Shown one piece after another: positions 8,913-17,336 of a stretch of 64,000 bases of DNA. The notes beneath the pieces are model-generated. The model was not told the DNA's origin and made no database searches. It saw nothing but the letters and a program-made list of their open reading frames with translations. Every line of letters starts with the position of its first letter. The first letter of the stretch is position 1. The position numbers and the translations under genes were made by a program. Source of the DNA: Propionibacteriaceae bacterium (GTDB lineage Bacteria > Actinomycetota > Actinomycetes > Propionibacteriales > Propionibacteriaceae); NCBI GenBank assembly GCA_030538315.1, contig JAUNUF010000007.1:1-64000 (forward strand). The letters run 5' to 3'.

Positions 8913-10751
8913 TCATCTAGACGGGCCTTCAATCCGGCATGGAGGCTCCGACCGCTGCGGAGGCATCCCCGAGACTCTTGCTCTGATCGCTTCGATTAGT
9001 GGCAAATCAGGCCGATGTTGAGGTGGAGCTAGGCGGATGTGAGCTGCTGGGCTCAGCTCTGGCGCCGTGGGGCCTCCTGTGATTAGCCGGGCCAGCTGGT
9101 CTCGGCCGTCCTTGATCTGGCGCATCAAGCTCCGAGGGTTCACACCGAGTTCCATGGCCAGTTGGACTTGGGTGATCGGGGCCCTCCCATCCAGACCGTA
9201 GTAGGCCACTAACGCGGCACTGACCTGTGGTGGCAGGAGGCCTAGGGCTTCCTGAACGCTTCTGTGGTTTTCGGCCGCTTGGAGTCGCGCCAGCGCCACG
9301 TCCTCAGGCCGAGGGCTAACCGTGTCGGCGATGTCGTAGGTGGCCTCGCTGCCGTCGGCCCCTGCCTGCAATGACGTTGTCAGCGGTCGGTAGCGGGATC
9401 GGTCGCGACTGGCCGCACGCGCGAAACCGATCGCGGCGTGGCGTGCTACGTGCGTAGCGTATGTGTTCCACTGGGCACCGCTGACGTGACTCTGATCCCA
9501 CACGTATGCCGCCTTAGATACCTCAAGTGCCGCAGCCTGAGCGATCTCGGTGAAATCACCCAATCCGCGTCGCCGGGCCTCAGCAAAGATGGTTCCCCGC
9601 ACCGATGCGATCATTTGTGACACGGCCTCTCTGCCCCGGTCGGCCAACGCCCTAAGAGTAGGACGGCTCTCGTGGCGAAGCATCTCGAAGGCTATCGGGT
9701 CTCCGTTGAGCGCCGCTTGAGCCGCAACGCCCGCGTCTCTGGCACGCGCCCACTGCGTGACAACCGATCGGTCGGGGAATCCCTCTGCCTGCGGTATGGA
9801 GATGGCTTCTTGCCGCGTCGTGGCGGGTTCACCGACCTTCGGCGGCAGTGAAATGTGGCTGGTCTTACGTGAGATCGCTACCGGTTCAGAGACGGGGCGG
9901 GTCACGGGTGGCGGCGCACCAACAGTGACGGAGGAGGCGTCGATAGCCATGGACACGCTCTGCATCGTGGCTGCCGCTCTGATCAGGCGGTCGTGCTGAG
10001 GCGTTGGGGAGCACAGAGCCATCACGACGTTCCCAGGACAGCCCAAGGTCAAGACTGACCGGAGCGCGAGTTCCGGCTCGCTGGTGTCCAGCGCACGTCG
10101 GAGACCATCGATGGCCAAGCCTGGCCTAGGGTCATGCTCGACCTGTTCGGCTGGATGTCGACGCAGTTCATTGGCCACCTGTCTCCAAGCCTGAGCCGAC
10201 TCGGTTGTTGCGGCGATGAGCCGTGCTCGCTGGACGACATCCATGTCTGAGCGCTGGACCAAGTCGGTTGCGCAGCGTAGGAACCAGTCCTGAAAGGCAG
10301 CTACGCCGCGGGAAGCGGCTCCCCCCCGAAGGAGTTCACGAGCCCCGGAGACTTCCCACCTTGTCACCGCTTCGTCCAGACTTCGCAGCTCGGTCACCGG
10401 CGACGCGAGTACCGCGGCTTGTACCCCGGAGAGAAGCGCGGCCTCCAGATCGCTGAGCTGGTTCCGCTGTGTTACGTGCGTCACCAACCCGAGCACCCGG
10501 TGTAGTTCAGGACCAGAAAGCCTGGTGTGCTTGGCCTCCTTCACCAGCGAGTCAATCTGTGCGTCGACGATACGAGGTTGAGCTAGCAAGCGAGCCGTTG
10601 CGCCGGCTCGCGTCACCACAGGATCGTAGTCGCCCATGGCGTCCTGCAAGCGGGCCATTTCCGTGGCGAAGAACACCCAGTCAGAGACGGCTAAGCCCCC
10701 CGGACGTTGAGCCAGCGCCAAGGCCAAACGCAGCACTCGCGACCCGGTCAT
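8913..10751 (-). CDS. Large sigma-70-like protein with a novel N-terminal domain
   Basis: A 612-residue protein. Residues about 340-470 resemble sigma region 2 (WDQSHVSGAQWNTYATHVARHAAIGFARAASRDRSRYR, compare the FSTYA-WWIRQAI type of sigma-70), and residues about 495-555 resemble region 4 with a helix-turn-helix (LLPPQVSAALVAYYGLDGRAPITQVQLAMELGVNPRS). The first 330 residues are helical and unlike any sigma domain I know. The C-terminal 50 residues are Pro/Arg-rich. It may redirect RNA polymerase to element promoters or be a sigma-like DNA-binding protein. It is coupled (4-base overlap) to the small gene upstream at 10748, which could be its modulator. Confidence 0.6.
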   Translation of the reverse strand: MTGSRVLRLALALAQRPGGLAVSDWVFFATEMARLQDAMGDYDPVVTRAGATARLLAQPRIVDAQIDSLVKEAKHTRLSGPELHRVLGLVTHVTQRNQLSDLEAALLSGVQAAVLASPVTELRSLDEAVTRWEVSGARELLRGGAASRGVAAFQDWFLRCATDLVQRSDMDVVQRARLIAATTESAQAWRQVANELRRHPAEQVEHDPRPGLAIDGLRRALDTSEPELALRSVLTLGCPGNVVMALCSPTPQHDRLIRAAATMQSVSMAIDASSVTVGAPPPVTRPVSEPVAISRKTSHISLPPKVGEPATTRQEAISIPQAEGFPDRSVVTQWARARDAGVAAQAALNGDPIAFEMLRHESRPTLRALADRGREAVSQMIASVRGTIFAEARRRGLGDFTEIAQAAALEVSKAAYVWDQSHVSGAQWNTYATHVARHAAIGFARAASRDRSRYRPLTTSLQAGADGSEATYDIADTVSPRPEDVALARLQAAENHRSVQEALGLLPPQVSAALVAYYGLDGRAPITQVQLAMELGVNPRSLMRQIKDGRDQLARLITGGPTAPELSPAAHIRLAPPQHRPDLPLIEAIRARVSGMPPQRSEPPCRIEGPSR

Positions 10752-11185
10752 GAAACGCGCAACTCATCAGCGAGATCGGTGAGTTCCAGGAAGAACTGAA
10801 ACGCTCCTGCGGGAAGCGCATCGAAATCCCACCCAACGCACCTATCAACTGCTGCCGTCACCAGCTCGAGGGGGGACCCAGACCGGTCTTCGTGGACCGC
10901 AGGCTCATCAAACTCCAAACAGCGAACCAACAGCCCGGCCGCCTTCAGGCCAAGACGTGCGTCTGGCACCGCCGCGTCCGCGAGCCGAGCTTCAGCAGCC
11001 TCCAACAACGCGTAGACCATCCCATCGGCCCGCCGATCGCCAACCGACACCTCCGTAGCATCCATGTCATCCACTATGGCGGTCCACGCCCACGGGAAGA
11101 CAAGTGACACTCGGCCTGTGGATATCCAGATATCCGCGTCGACAGGGCCAAGCGCGAGTCTTGGAGAAGTTCGAGGAATAGTCAT
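10748..11185 (-). CDS. Hypothetical protein coupled to the sigma-like gene
   Basis: A 145-residue soluble acidic protein with no signal peptide or membrane segment; no family recognised. Its stop overlaps the start of the sigma-like gene (ATGA), indicating coordinated production. No Shine-Dalgarno sequence precedes ATG 11185, so the message may be leaderless. It is divergent from the gene at 11232 with only 46 bases between starts. An anti-sigma or partner role is speculation from position. Confidence 0.55.
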   Translation of the reverse strand: MTIPRTSPRLALGPVDADIWISTGRVSLVFPWAWTAIVDDMDATEVSVGDRRADGMVYALLEAAEARLADAAVPDARLGLKAAGLLVRCLEFDEPAVHEDRSGSPLELVTAAVDRCVGWDFDALPAGAFQFFLELTDLADELRVS

Positions 11186-11231
11186 CTAGAATCGGCTGCT
11201 GCCCGTCCTGCCAGAGAGGCCAACACCTCAG

Positions 11232-11900
11232 ATGCCAATACCGAGCGACCCGGCTCGTCGACTCCTGAAGTCGAAGTACGAAGCAGCCAAGCACCAGCCT
11301 GTGGCTTACGTAGACGAAACCTACAGAGACGGCCAGTTCGGTGAGACGCCTTTCTACGTCCTCACCGCCGTCGTCCTCGCCCCAGAGGTCCGTTACGCAA
11401 CGCGCGCCGCGCTGATGAGCATCGTTCCAGACGGCTACTGGCACACCACCGATGCTTTGATGACAGAGTCCGGCCGCAAGACCACCCGCGAACTAGTGGG
11501 CTTCATGGCTGAGTACAAGGATCCCTGCATCCTCTCGGTGCGACATGAGCTCCAAGACTTCACGTCACTGGAGAGCATGCGCGCCAGTTGTTTGCGCACG
11601 CTCATGTCAGCCCTGAGCCAGGGTAGAAGCACTGACCCAGGCTGGGACCCTGTACGGCTGGTGATCATGGAAGCGAGGCGGCACCAAAAGGACCAAGCGC
11701 GTGACCAGCACACCGCTAGACAAGCGCGAAGCGAAGGGATCCTGCCACGCACATTCGAACTGTTCCATACGTCTCCAACACTGGAACAATTGTTGTGGCT
11801 CCCGGACCTAGTCTGCGCTGCCTACCGGCGTCGGCTCACCCACGGTGAGGACTACCTCGATCCTCTGGAGAGCCAGATGGTAATCCTTGAAAGCCCCTAG
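11232..11900 (+). CDS. DUF3800-like protein, possible RNase H-fold nuclease
   Basis: A 222-residue soluble protein. The opening VAYVDETYRDG followed by FYVLTAVVLAPE resembles the YIDESG...FVLAAV start of DUF3800, in which the Asp and Glu are thought to be catalytic. The C-terminal LLWLPDLVCAAYRRR resembles the second conserved acidic motif (LQLADLVAGA) of that family. Such proteins are common in plasmids and defence islands. The match is from memory of motifs and is not certain. A strong hairpin follows at 11911-11944. Confidence 0.5.
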   Translation: MPIPSDPARRLLKSKYEAAKHQPVAYVDETYRDGQFGETPFYVLTAVVLAPEVRYATRAALMSIVPDGYWHTTDALMTESGRKTTRELVGFMAEYKDPCILSVRHELQDFTSLESMRASCLRTLMSALSQGRSTDPGWDPVRLVIMEARRHQKDQARDQHTARQARSEGILPRTFELFHTSPTLEQLLWLPDLVCAAYRRRLTHGEDYLDPLESQMVILESP

Positions 11901-11910
11901 AAAAGGAGCG

Positions 11911-11944
11911 ACCCCGTGGATGCCGCAGCATCTGTCCACGGGGT
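11911..11944. terminator. Strong hairpin, probable terminator
   Basis: ACCCCGTGGA and TCCACGGGGT form a perfect 10-bp stem around a 14-base loop, 10 bases after the stop of the gene at 11232. There is no T-run on either side, as is common in high-GC actinobacteria. It lies between convergent genes and could serve both. Confidence 0.6.
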
Positions 11945-12058
11945 AAGCCTGCTGTTCCCGAAGGAAGGGCAAGGTCTCTGCTCGCCACCTACTATAGCAT
12001 CCCCACCCTTAGGGCACCAGACTGATGGAGCTGTTGCGTGGTCGCCAACTGATTGATC

Positions 12059-12682
12059 TCAGACACCGCCGTACCGTTCGGCCACGGATCCACGAACAGA
12101 ACCTAATGGCTGAGCCCTTTCCGCCACGACACCGTTCAACGTGCGGCCCACACTCGAAGCGCTCACTCCGACCTGCTTAGCAATGCGTGCATGGGACCAG
12201 CCCGCCGCCCGCAACGTCATGATCAGCTCGCGCTTGTCCTCGTCGACGACCGGGGGTCGACCACCGACCCTTCCTTGGGTGCGGGCGTGGGCCAAACCCC
12301 GCCGCGTGGCATCACGAATCATGTCGACACGCAACTGCTCGAACACCGCCACGATCCCAAACAACGCCCGGCCCATCGGTGTTGTCGTATCAATCGCCGG
12401 CTCGCTCAGCGACTTCAGCTCCACCCCGTCATCACCCAACCGCGAGATGATCTCCAGCGCCATAGTCGTTGTCCCAGCGAGCCGATCCAGCGACGTCACC
12501 ATCAGCACGTCACCGCTCCGCAGATACCGACGGCACTCATCCCAGCCTGGCCGAGACGCCCGCCTACTCGACTCGCCATGGTCGACGAACAGCCGCTCCA
12601 CTCCCGCTTCACGCAGCTTCGCCTCCTGCGACCCGAGCGTCTGCTCCCGCGTGGAGACCCTCGCATAACCGATGATGCTCAT
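12059..12682 (-). CDS. Small serine recombinase (resolvase/invertase family)
   Basis: A 207-residue recombinase of the Tn3 resolvase/Hin class. The catalytic Ser is in YARVSTREQ (residue 10), conserved arginines in SSRRASRPGW and SLDRL are present, the long dimer helix follows, and a C-terminal helix-turn-helix (GWSHARIAKQVGVSASSVGRTL) ends the protein. It is not a large integrase, so it probably resolves multimers or inverts DNA rather than integrating the element. Its ATG overlaps the stop of the Fic gene (ATGA), making a coupled antitoxin-toxin-recombinase operon read leftward from 13667. Confidence 0.9.
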   Translation of the reverse strand: MSIIGYARVSTREQTLGSQEAKLREAGVERLFVDHGESSRRASRPGWDECRRYLRSGDVLMVTSLDRLAGTTTMALEIISRLGDDGVELKSLSEPAIDTTTPMGRALFGIVAVFEQLRVDMIRDATRRGLAHARTQGRVGGRPPVVDEDKRELIMTLRAAGWSHARIAKQVGVSASSVGRTLNGVVAERAQPLGSVRGSVAERYGGV

Positions 12683-13479
12683 CGCTCGTGACCATACGCC
12701 TGGTGCTCACGAACCGGCTCCCGCGAAGCCTTTGATTCACGCTGCTTGAGCACATCCGCCGCACGACGTCGAATCTCATCGATCGGCGCGGCTTCCTTAT
12801 GCTGCATCCGGATCGGCTCGATCGCCTGCCCAAGAGCCCTCACCAGCCGGTCAACCTGGCCTGTCTTCTGTGCGTAGTAGCGCGCGTTGACGAACTCTTC
12901 ACGCAACGGGGCCCCGTAGCCGAACCGTGCAACGTCTAGCCGGTAGCCGGCCTGCTCCGATAGCTGCGAGAAGAACACGAACTGGCTGCGGGTGTTTCCC
13001 TCCCGGAAACTATGGATCACGTTGATCAACGCCCACGACGTCGCCAGCCTTGTAGTGAACTCTGCCCGTGGCAACCCCTTCAAGTAGTTCTGCTCCCTGA
13101 TCGCGGAATACTCCGCTTCTGCCGCGCGCGTCAACCGCTCACCTGCTGGGAAGTAGGAGTACTCCACCCACGGCGTGTCCCACTGGGGCACCGGATGAGC
13201 TACCACATCCGGGCCCCACTTGGACATGGGCGTCGTCGGTGCCGTCCGCTCCTGCCCAGCCCACTCATAAACGTCTTGAAAGATGTAGCGGTGGATCGCC
13301 TTCATGTGTGCATAGTCGAACTGCCCCTGAATCGGGTCCCGCTTGAGCTCTAGAAGCCGCGCGCGAGTGGCGGCTTCCTCGAATGCCGTCAGGTCAGCGT
13401 GCGTGGTCAAACCGACCTTGTTCCTGAGCACGTCCGTGCCCGGGATCAAGTAGTCCTTCCACGCCCGCTGCGCGTTCAT
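12679..13479 (-). CDS. Fic-domain toxin (AMP-transferase type)
   Basis: A 266-residue Fic protein. The active-site motif HSFREGNTRSQ occurs near residue 159, close to the canonical HPFx(D/E)GNGRxxR: the catalytic His, Phe, Glu, Gly-Asn and Arg are kept, while the third Gly is Thr and the last Arg is Gln, as in some VbhT/Doc-like toxins. The preceding segment QFDYAHMKAIHRYIFQDVYEWAG is typical of Fic domains. Fic toxins add AMP to targets such as gyrase and topoisomerase IV. It is coupled to the small gene at 13476, whose product should hold it inactive. Confidence 0.88.
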   Translation of the reverse strand: MNAQRAWKDYLIPGTDVLRNKVGLTTHADLTAFEEAATRARLLELKRDPIQGQFDYAHMKAIHRYIFQDVYEWAGQERTAPTTPMSKWGPDVVAHPVPQWDTPWVEYSYFPAGERLTRAAEAEYSAIREQNYLKGLPRAEFTTRLATSWALINVIHSFREGNTRSQFVFFSQLSEQAGYRLDVARFGYGAPLREEFVNARYYAQKTGQVDRLVRALGQAIEPIRMQHKEAAPIDEIRRRAADVLKQRESKASREPVREHQAYGHER

Positions 13480-13667
13480 GATGGATCGGCACTCATCGCC
13501 TGAACGCGAGCAAGCATCAGTGCCACCGCCTCCTCCGACGAGATCTCTCCCTCAAACGAACGCCGGGAGATCTCGCGCAACTCTGGGTCGCTCACCTGGT
13601 GGCCAGCCGCCCCCAACACCCCGTCAGCAAACGCACTCGCCTCCTCGTAGGACACCTCCGAACCCAT
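13476..13667 (-). CDS. VbhA-like antitoxin of the Fic system
   Basis: A 63-residue helical protein directly upstream of and overlapping the Fic gene by ATGA, matching the VbhA/VbhT order. It contains SRRSFEGEIS, close to the inhibitory motif [S/T]xxxE[G/N], whose Glu blocks ATP positioning; here Arg occupies the Ser/Thr position in the simplest alignment, so the fit is imperfect. AGGAG stands 10 bases before ATG 13667. An inverted repeat just upstream is a likely operator. Confidence 0.78.
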   Translation of the reverse strand: MGSEVSYEEASAFADGVLGAAGHQVSDPELREISRRSFEGEISSEEAVALMLARVQAMSADPS

Positions 13668-13681
13668 AGCTACGGCTCCTC

Positions 13682-13714
13682 ATCGTAGAATCAGCACTTG
13701 GCCCATTCTACGAT
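13682..13714. promoter_or_regulatory. Inverted-repeat operator upstream of the Fic/antitoxin operon
   Basis: ATCGTAGAAT (13682-13691) and ATTCTACGAT (13705-13714) are perfect 10-base inverted repeats 13 bases apart, beginning 15 bases before the antitoxin start. Read on the minus strand the outer arm contains TAGAAT, a plausible -10 element. Autoregulation by the toxin-antitoxin complex is typical and is inferred here. Confidence 0.55.
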
Positions 13715-13742
13715 TCGACACTGACAAACACGCTTCCCCGCC

Positions 13743-14564
13743 TCAGATCGGGGCCCCCGAGATATCGGTTGGGTGGATGAGCCAAACAGCGACGTCAGGG
13801 CCCCATCCGGTGATCGAGGTGATGCCATCGATGCACTCAAGAGGGGCATAAGCGCACTCGAGGTAAGCAAGCTGCGTGAGATGAATGACGTCGTAGTGCT
13901 CGGCTACTGCCGGCCAATACGGCTCGTAGAACTTGAAACCCCCGAACCACCCGGCCAGATCGTCCGACCCCCCGCCAGCCGCGCCATCAGCGACGAGGTA
14001 GGGATGCTCGGCAGTCAGGCGGCACCAGGCGCGCGCTCCATCGATCTCCAAGACTCGCGGCTGGAACGATGGTTGAACGGCACGCCACTGCATCTCGTCA
14101 AGCCCGTCCGGCCAAGCTTGGACATAGCTGTCCTCTGCACCAAATGCCTCGACGCATGGCGCTCCAAGCCAAGGCCCAGGAGTCGTAGACAGACATGGCT
14201 CCAACCCGCCGATGTCCCCGGGCGTAGTACCGCGTGGCCGCAACTCGGGTCGCGTCCACCAGCGCCCACTCGTCGGCGGCTGCACCACCGACGCAGCCCC
14301 AACCGACCAGAACCTGCTACGCCGCGAAGCAAGCTCAATCTGAGAGTCGAGCAAGAACGGTCGTGACCACGCCTCCGTCACAGAACTAGGGAGAGCATGT
14401 GCCGCGTCGTTGACGTAGCTCCACGGGTCAAATGGCCCGGGCCCCATCGGCGGCATCGTCTCGACCGCTGTTCCAAGAGCACGCTGCCAATCAGCAAGGT
14501 CGGCCGATGCGTCGAGGCGCTCAGCCAGAAGGTGAGAGAGTATGGGCTTGCTGTTAAGTGCCAC
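13743..14564 (-). CDS. Hypothetical cytoplasmic protein
   Basis: About 273 residues if translation begins at GTG 14564, which overlaps the end of the secreted-protein gene upstream by 11 bases; an open frame extends to 14711 but inside that gene. No signal peptide or membrane helix; rich in Trp and Pro with several aromatic patches (GWFGGFKFYEPYWPAVAEHYD). No family recognised. The overlap implies co-expression with the secreted protein at 14554, so an intracellular partner or immunity-like role is possible. Confidence 0.55.
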   Translation of the reverse strand: MALNSKPILSHLLAERLDASADLADWQRALGTAVETMPPMGPGPFDPWSYVNDAAHALPSSVTEAWSRPFLLDSQIELASRRSRFWSVGAASVVQPPTSGRWWTRPELRPRGTTPGDIGGLEPCLSTTPGPWLGAPCVEAFGAEDSYVQAWPDGLDEMQWRAVQPSFQPRVLEIDGARAWCRLTAEHPYLVADGAAGGGSDDLAGWFGGFKFYEPYWPAVAEHYDVIHLTQLAYLECAYAPLECIDGITSITGWGPDVAVWLIHPTDISGAPI

Positions 14565-15171
14565 AATCAGCCCGCCACTCACTCGAATGCTGTCGGGCGT
14601 AGTACGTGTAGCCGTTCGTCGCCTTGATCGTTGAAGAAGTCCTACCGCGCCATTTGGTCGAGCGCTGGTTGCCACACTTCTTGTCAACGTTCTTGTAGGT
14701 GAAACCATCACGGTAGGTCGTGATCGTCAGCTCCTTTGACGTGAGGCTGTGGTTGTCCGTGTGCTCAGTCTTCCACCACCCCGCGAACATGTACTTCTGA
14801 ACCTCATTCTTGAGTGAAACGCCAATCGGTTTCCTCGTGCACTTCACTGTGGGTTTGTAGCCGATGTTGCTGGTGGATTTGCGCCAGTGCATGTTGGCGA
14901 CGGTCAACTTGCAACCGTCAGGGTTCTTCTCGATCCCTCCGCCGGCCCTGCTCGCGAGCGGCACCATGCTCTCATCCGAGGCGTAGTACTTGTCCATGAC
15001 AGAGTCATCCCCCTCAAGCAGAGCGCGAGCCTCAGCAGGAGTCACTTGCACCCACACTGCGTCACCCCCAGAGTCTGCCGATGCTGACATGACGGGCGCG
15101 GAGAGGCTCATCAGAACAGCAAGAATCGTGCTCACAGACAACAACGTCAATCTCTTCATAATCCGGAACAT
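14554..15171 (-). CDS. Secreted Lys/Thr-rich protein
   Basis: About 205 residues from ATG 15171 (ATG 15159 is also possible): a Sec signal (MKRLTLLSV through PVMSASA), an acidic propeptide-like region to about residue 75, and a basic C-terminal part with four cysteines and many Trp, Lys and Thr residues (MHWRKSTSNIGYKPTVKCTRKP). No family recognised. The acidic prosegment plus basic Cys-containing mature part is the layout of some antimicrobial or toxin-like secreted proteins. The frame continues upstream to 15228 but the hydrophobic signal argues for an internal start. Confidence 0.6.
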   Translation of the reverse strand: MFRIMKRLTLLSVSTILAVLMSLSAPVMSASADSGGDAVWVQVTPAEARALLEGDDSVMDKYYASDESMVPLASRAGGGIEKNPDGCKLTVANMHWRKSTSNIGYKPTVKCTRKPIGVSLKNEVQKYMFAGWWKTEHTDNHSLTSKELTITTYRDGFTYKNVDKKCGNQRSTKWRGRTSSTIKATNGYTYYARQHSSEWRADCGT

Positions 15172-15654
15172 AACGCGCGTGCCCGCCCCAAACAGCGAAT
15201 TCCGGCGCCACACAGCCTTTAGTCGCATGACACGGCGACCATAGGGCTATCAATGCCCACCCGCCATAGGCCTCTGGTTGCACGGACCCAGGCGTGGCCA
15301 CCACTACGGACTCAGGTTGTTCCCCAGCGATCAGCGGTCGCCCCTCCGCCGCGAGGAATCTTGACTCATGGCGGCGCCAAGCCAGAGTCGAACTGCCCCA
15401 GAAACGACCGTTTCTGGTCGCCCCGCGAGCATTGGGCCAGCGGGCTCATTAGCGACGGCCGAACTGCCCCAAAACCTGCGTCAGAACCTCTGCCGCCCCA
15501 AGCCGCCCGGACGAACGTTTCTTACGCGTTCCCAGTCTCACCCGGTATTCAGGCTGCAGGCATTGTCACGAGCCCACGCCGACCCCTTCACGACCTTACA
15601 GGCCCCAGGCCCACCCATCATGGGCAAGGCCACCGCAGCCTGGAGTATCTAGGT
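15172..15654. other. Non-coding gap between secreted-protein gene and cassette 2
   Basis: About 480 bases with no supportable gene. It holds the promoter region of the minus-strand gene at 14554, and a short direct repeat of CGAACTGCCCCA in the 15390-15475 area. Nothing else stands out. Confidence 0.4.
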
Positions 15655-16728
15655 CTATCGGGTCTTGAAGTACCGGTTGAGGTGACTTTCACGGGTGAGG
15701 GTGAGAGCAACAAGGCCTCCGAGGAAGGTGGAGGTGAGTCCTGTAGCGAGATGTGTGATGGCCAAGGCGAGCAGGCTGGTGGTATCGGTCGGGTGGTTGG
15801 CGGTGATGAGCAAAGCTGCGGCTGGGGTGGTTGCGATCAGGGCGACGCTGGCCCAACTGGCAGTCTCCAGAAGATGTTTCAGGGTGAGGTCGGCACGGGG
15901 CACGCCGGCGTGGAGGTCCGATGCGATCTCAAGTTTGCGGCGCCTGACTGCGAGGAAACCGAGCGCGAATGACAGTATCGCGATGGGTACTGGGACGTAG
16001 CGAGTCGGCCGCTGGTCAAACAGCTTTGGGCCGTCGAACGTGGCACCATGTGTCGTGTTGAGTTGAAAGCTCTTGGTGGCTGGCTGATCTTCGTCGGCGG
16101 CAGGTAAGAGTGCGTAGTTGAGATCCGCTTGGGCCCGTGGGTTGATGGGCCAGGTGTCGAGCCAGCATTCGTCGAACGGGCGCTGGGTGGCGGTGGGGAC
16201 GAAGCTGGAGTATCCGTAGCCGGGTGGGCGGCCGTCGGTCTCGTCCCATTCGAAGATGCCGGTGACCGGAACAGCCGCGGTGGTGAGATTGATCGTGCTG
16301 GTTTCATCGAGGGCGAGTTGGTCGGCCACTGTCCGCGACAGGTATATGCCGCCGGGGGACCCGGGGGTGGCGCGTAGGACGTGCCCGATGCTGGGGGTGG
16401 CTTCGTAGGTTTGCATTGTGGTGCCGGGCAGGTGCGCGGCGACCAAGGGCTCGAGGGCTGGGCGAACTGCGGCGGCCTGGGCCCCGGGCAGTTGGTTGAG
16501 TGCTTCGCAGGCAGCGCCGTCGATGCGGCCAGGGGCTTGGAGGACGGTGACCGACGCCATTGAGCTGCGGTACTGCTGGGCTTGGTGGTTGAGGCCGGTG
16601 ATCGTGGTCAGGTCCAGGAACGTGAGGCCGGCGATAATGATGCTGAGCAGGGTGCCAAAAACCACGGTTCCGGTGGTTCCGGTGATGATGTCGCGCCACG
16701 CTTCGCGGCAGATCGCAGTGATTCTCAT
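15655..16728 (-). CDS. FtsX/MacB-type ABC permease (cassette 2)
   Basis: A 357-residue permease with an N-terminal membrane helix, an extracytoplasmic domain of about 200 residues with three cysteines, and three C-terminal helices including the FtsX-like VRRRKLEIASDLHAGVPRADLTLKHLLETA. It is coupled to its ATPase (start at 16728, ATPase stop at 16725) and ends the second copy of the five-gene cassette. It is clearly diverged from the cassette 1 permease, so the duplication is old or the cassettes came separately. Confidence 0.82.
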   Translation of the reverse strand: MRITAICREAWRDIITGTTGTVVFGTLLSIIIAGLTFLDLTTITGLNHQAQQYRSSMASVTVLQAPGRIDGAACEALNQLPGAQAAAVRPALEPLVAAHLPGTTMQTYEATPSIGHVLRATPGSPGGIYLSRTVADQLALDETSTINLTTAAVPVTGIFEWDETDGRPPGYGYSSFVPTATQRPFDECWLDTWPINPRAQADLNYALLPAADEDQPATKSFQLNTTHGATFDGPKLFDQRPTRYVPVPIAILSFALGFLAVRRRKLEIASDLHAGVPRADLTLKHLLETASWASVALIATTPAAALLITANHPTDTTSLLALAITHLATGLTSTFLGGLVALTLTRESHLNRYFKTR

Positions 16729-17336
16729 GGGGTGTCAGCGTGGTCGCTGAGGTCGATGATGCGGGAGCAGGCGTCACGGATGTGGTGATCGTGGGTGGCG
16801 ATGGCAACGATGACGTCTTGGCGGGCCAACGCAGATAGCGTCTCTGACACCTCACGGGCAGTGGTGAGATCGAGTTGGGCGGTGGGCTCATCGACCAGCA
16901 GGAGGTCGGGTGCGCTCGCCAACGCGCGGGCCAGCATGAGGCGCTGGGCCTCTCCGCCGCTGAGCGCAGCGAACGGGCGATCGGCAACGTGATTGATCCG
17001 AAAGTCAGTGAGCAGGGCGCGGGCCTGCTCGTCGGCTTGAATCGGGCGATAGCCGCGGGCCAGAAACGGCAACGCAACATGGTCGGCCGCAGATCTACGC
17101 GCCACCCCGTGAGGGTTCTGGAACACCCAGTTGGTCTTGGTCACACCAGGACGTTCAACCCGCCCTTCGGCCGGTGTGGTCCAGCCTGCGATGATGCCGA
17201 GCAGGGTGGATTTCCCGGATCCGGATGGGCCGGTCAACGCGACCATCTCCCCAGGCGTCAACTGCGTGCTCAAATGCCGAAAGAGCCACGGCTGGGTGCC
17301 GAAGCGGTGGCCGACATCGGCTAGCTCGACGGGCAC
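16725..17336 (-). CDS. MacB/LolD-type ABC ATPase (cassette 2)
   Basis: A 203-residue ATPase with Walker A GPSGSGKST, signature LSGGEAQRL, Walker B LLLVDEPTAQLD and H-loop ATHDH. The GTG start at 17336 lies 16 bases inside the end of the adaptor gene, giving tight coupling. It pairs with the permease at 15655. Confidence 0.92.
   Translation of the reverse strand: MPVELADVGHRFGTQPWLFRHLSTQLTPGEMVALTGPSGSGKSTLLGIIAGWTTPAEGRVERPGVTKTNWVFQNPHGVARRSAADHVALPFLARGYRPIQADEQARALLTDFRINHVADRPFAALSGGEAQRLMLARALASAPDLLLVDEPTAQLDLTTAREVSETLSALARQDVIVAIATHDHHIRDACSRIIDLSDHADTP

Noticed and set aside
12059..12682. Serine recombinase as the element integrase
   Set aside because: At 207 residues it is a resolvase/invertase-size enzyme and lies 44 kb from the tRNA border.
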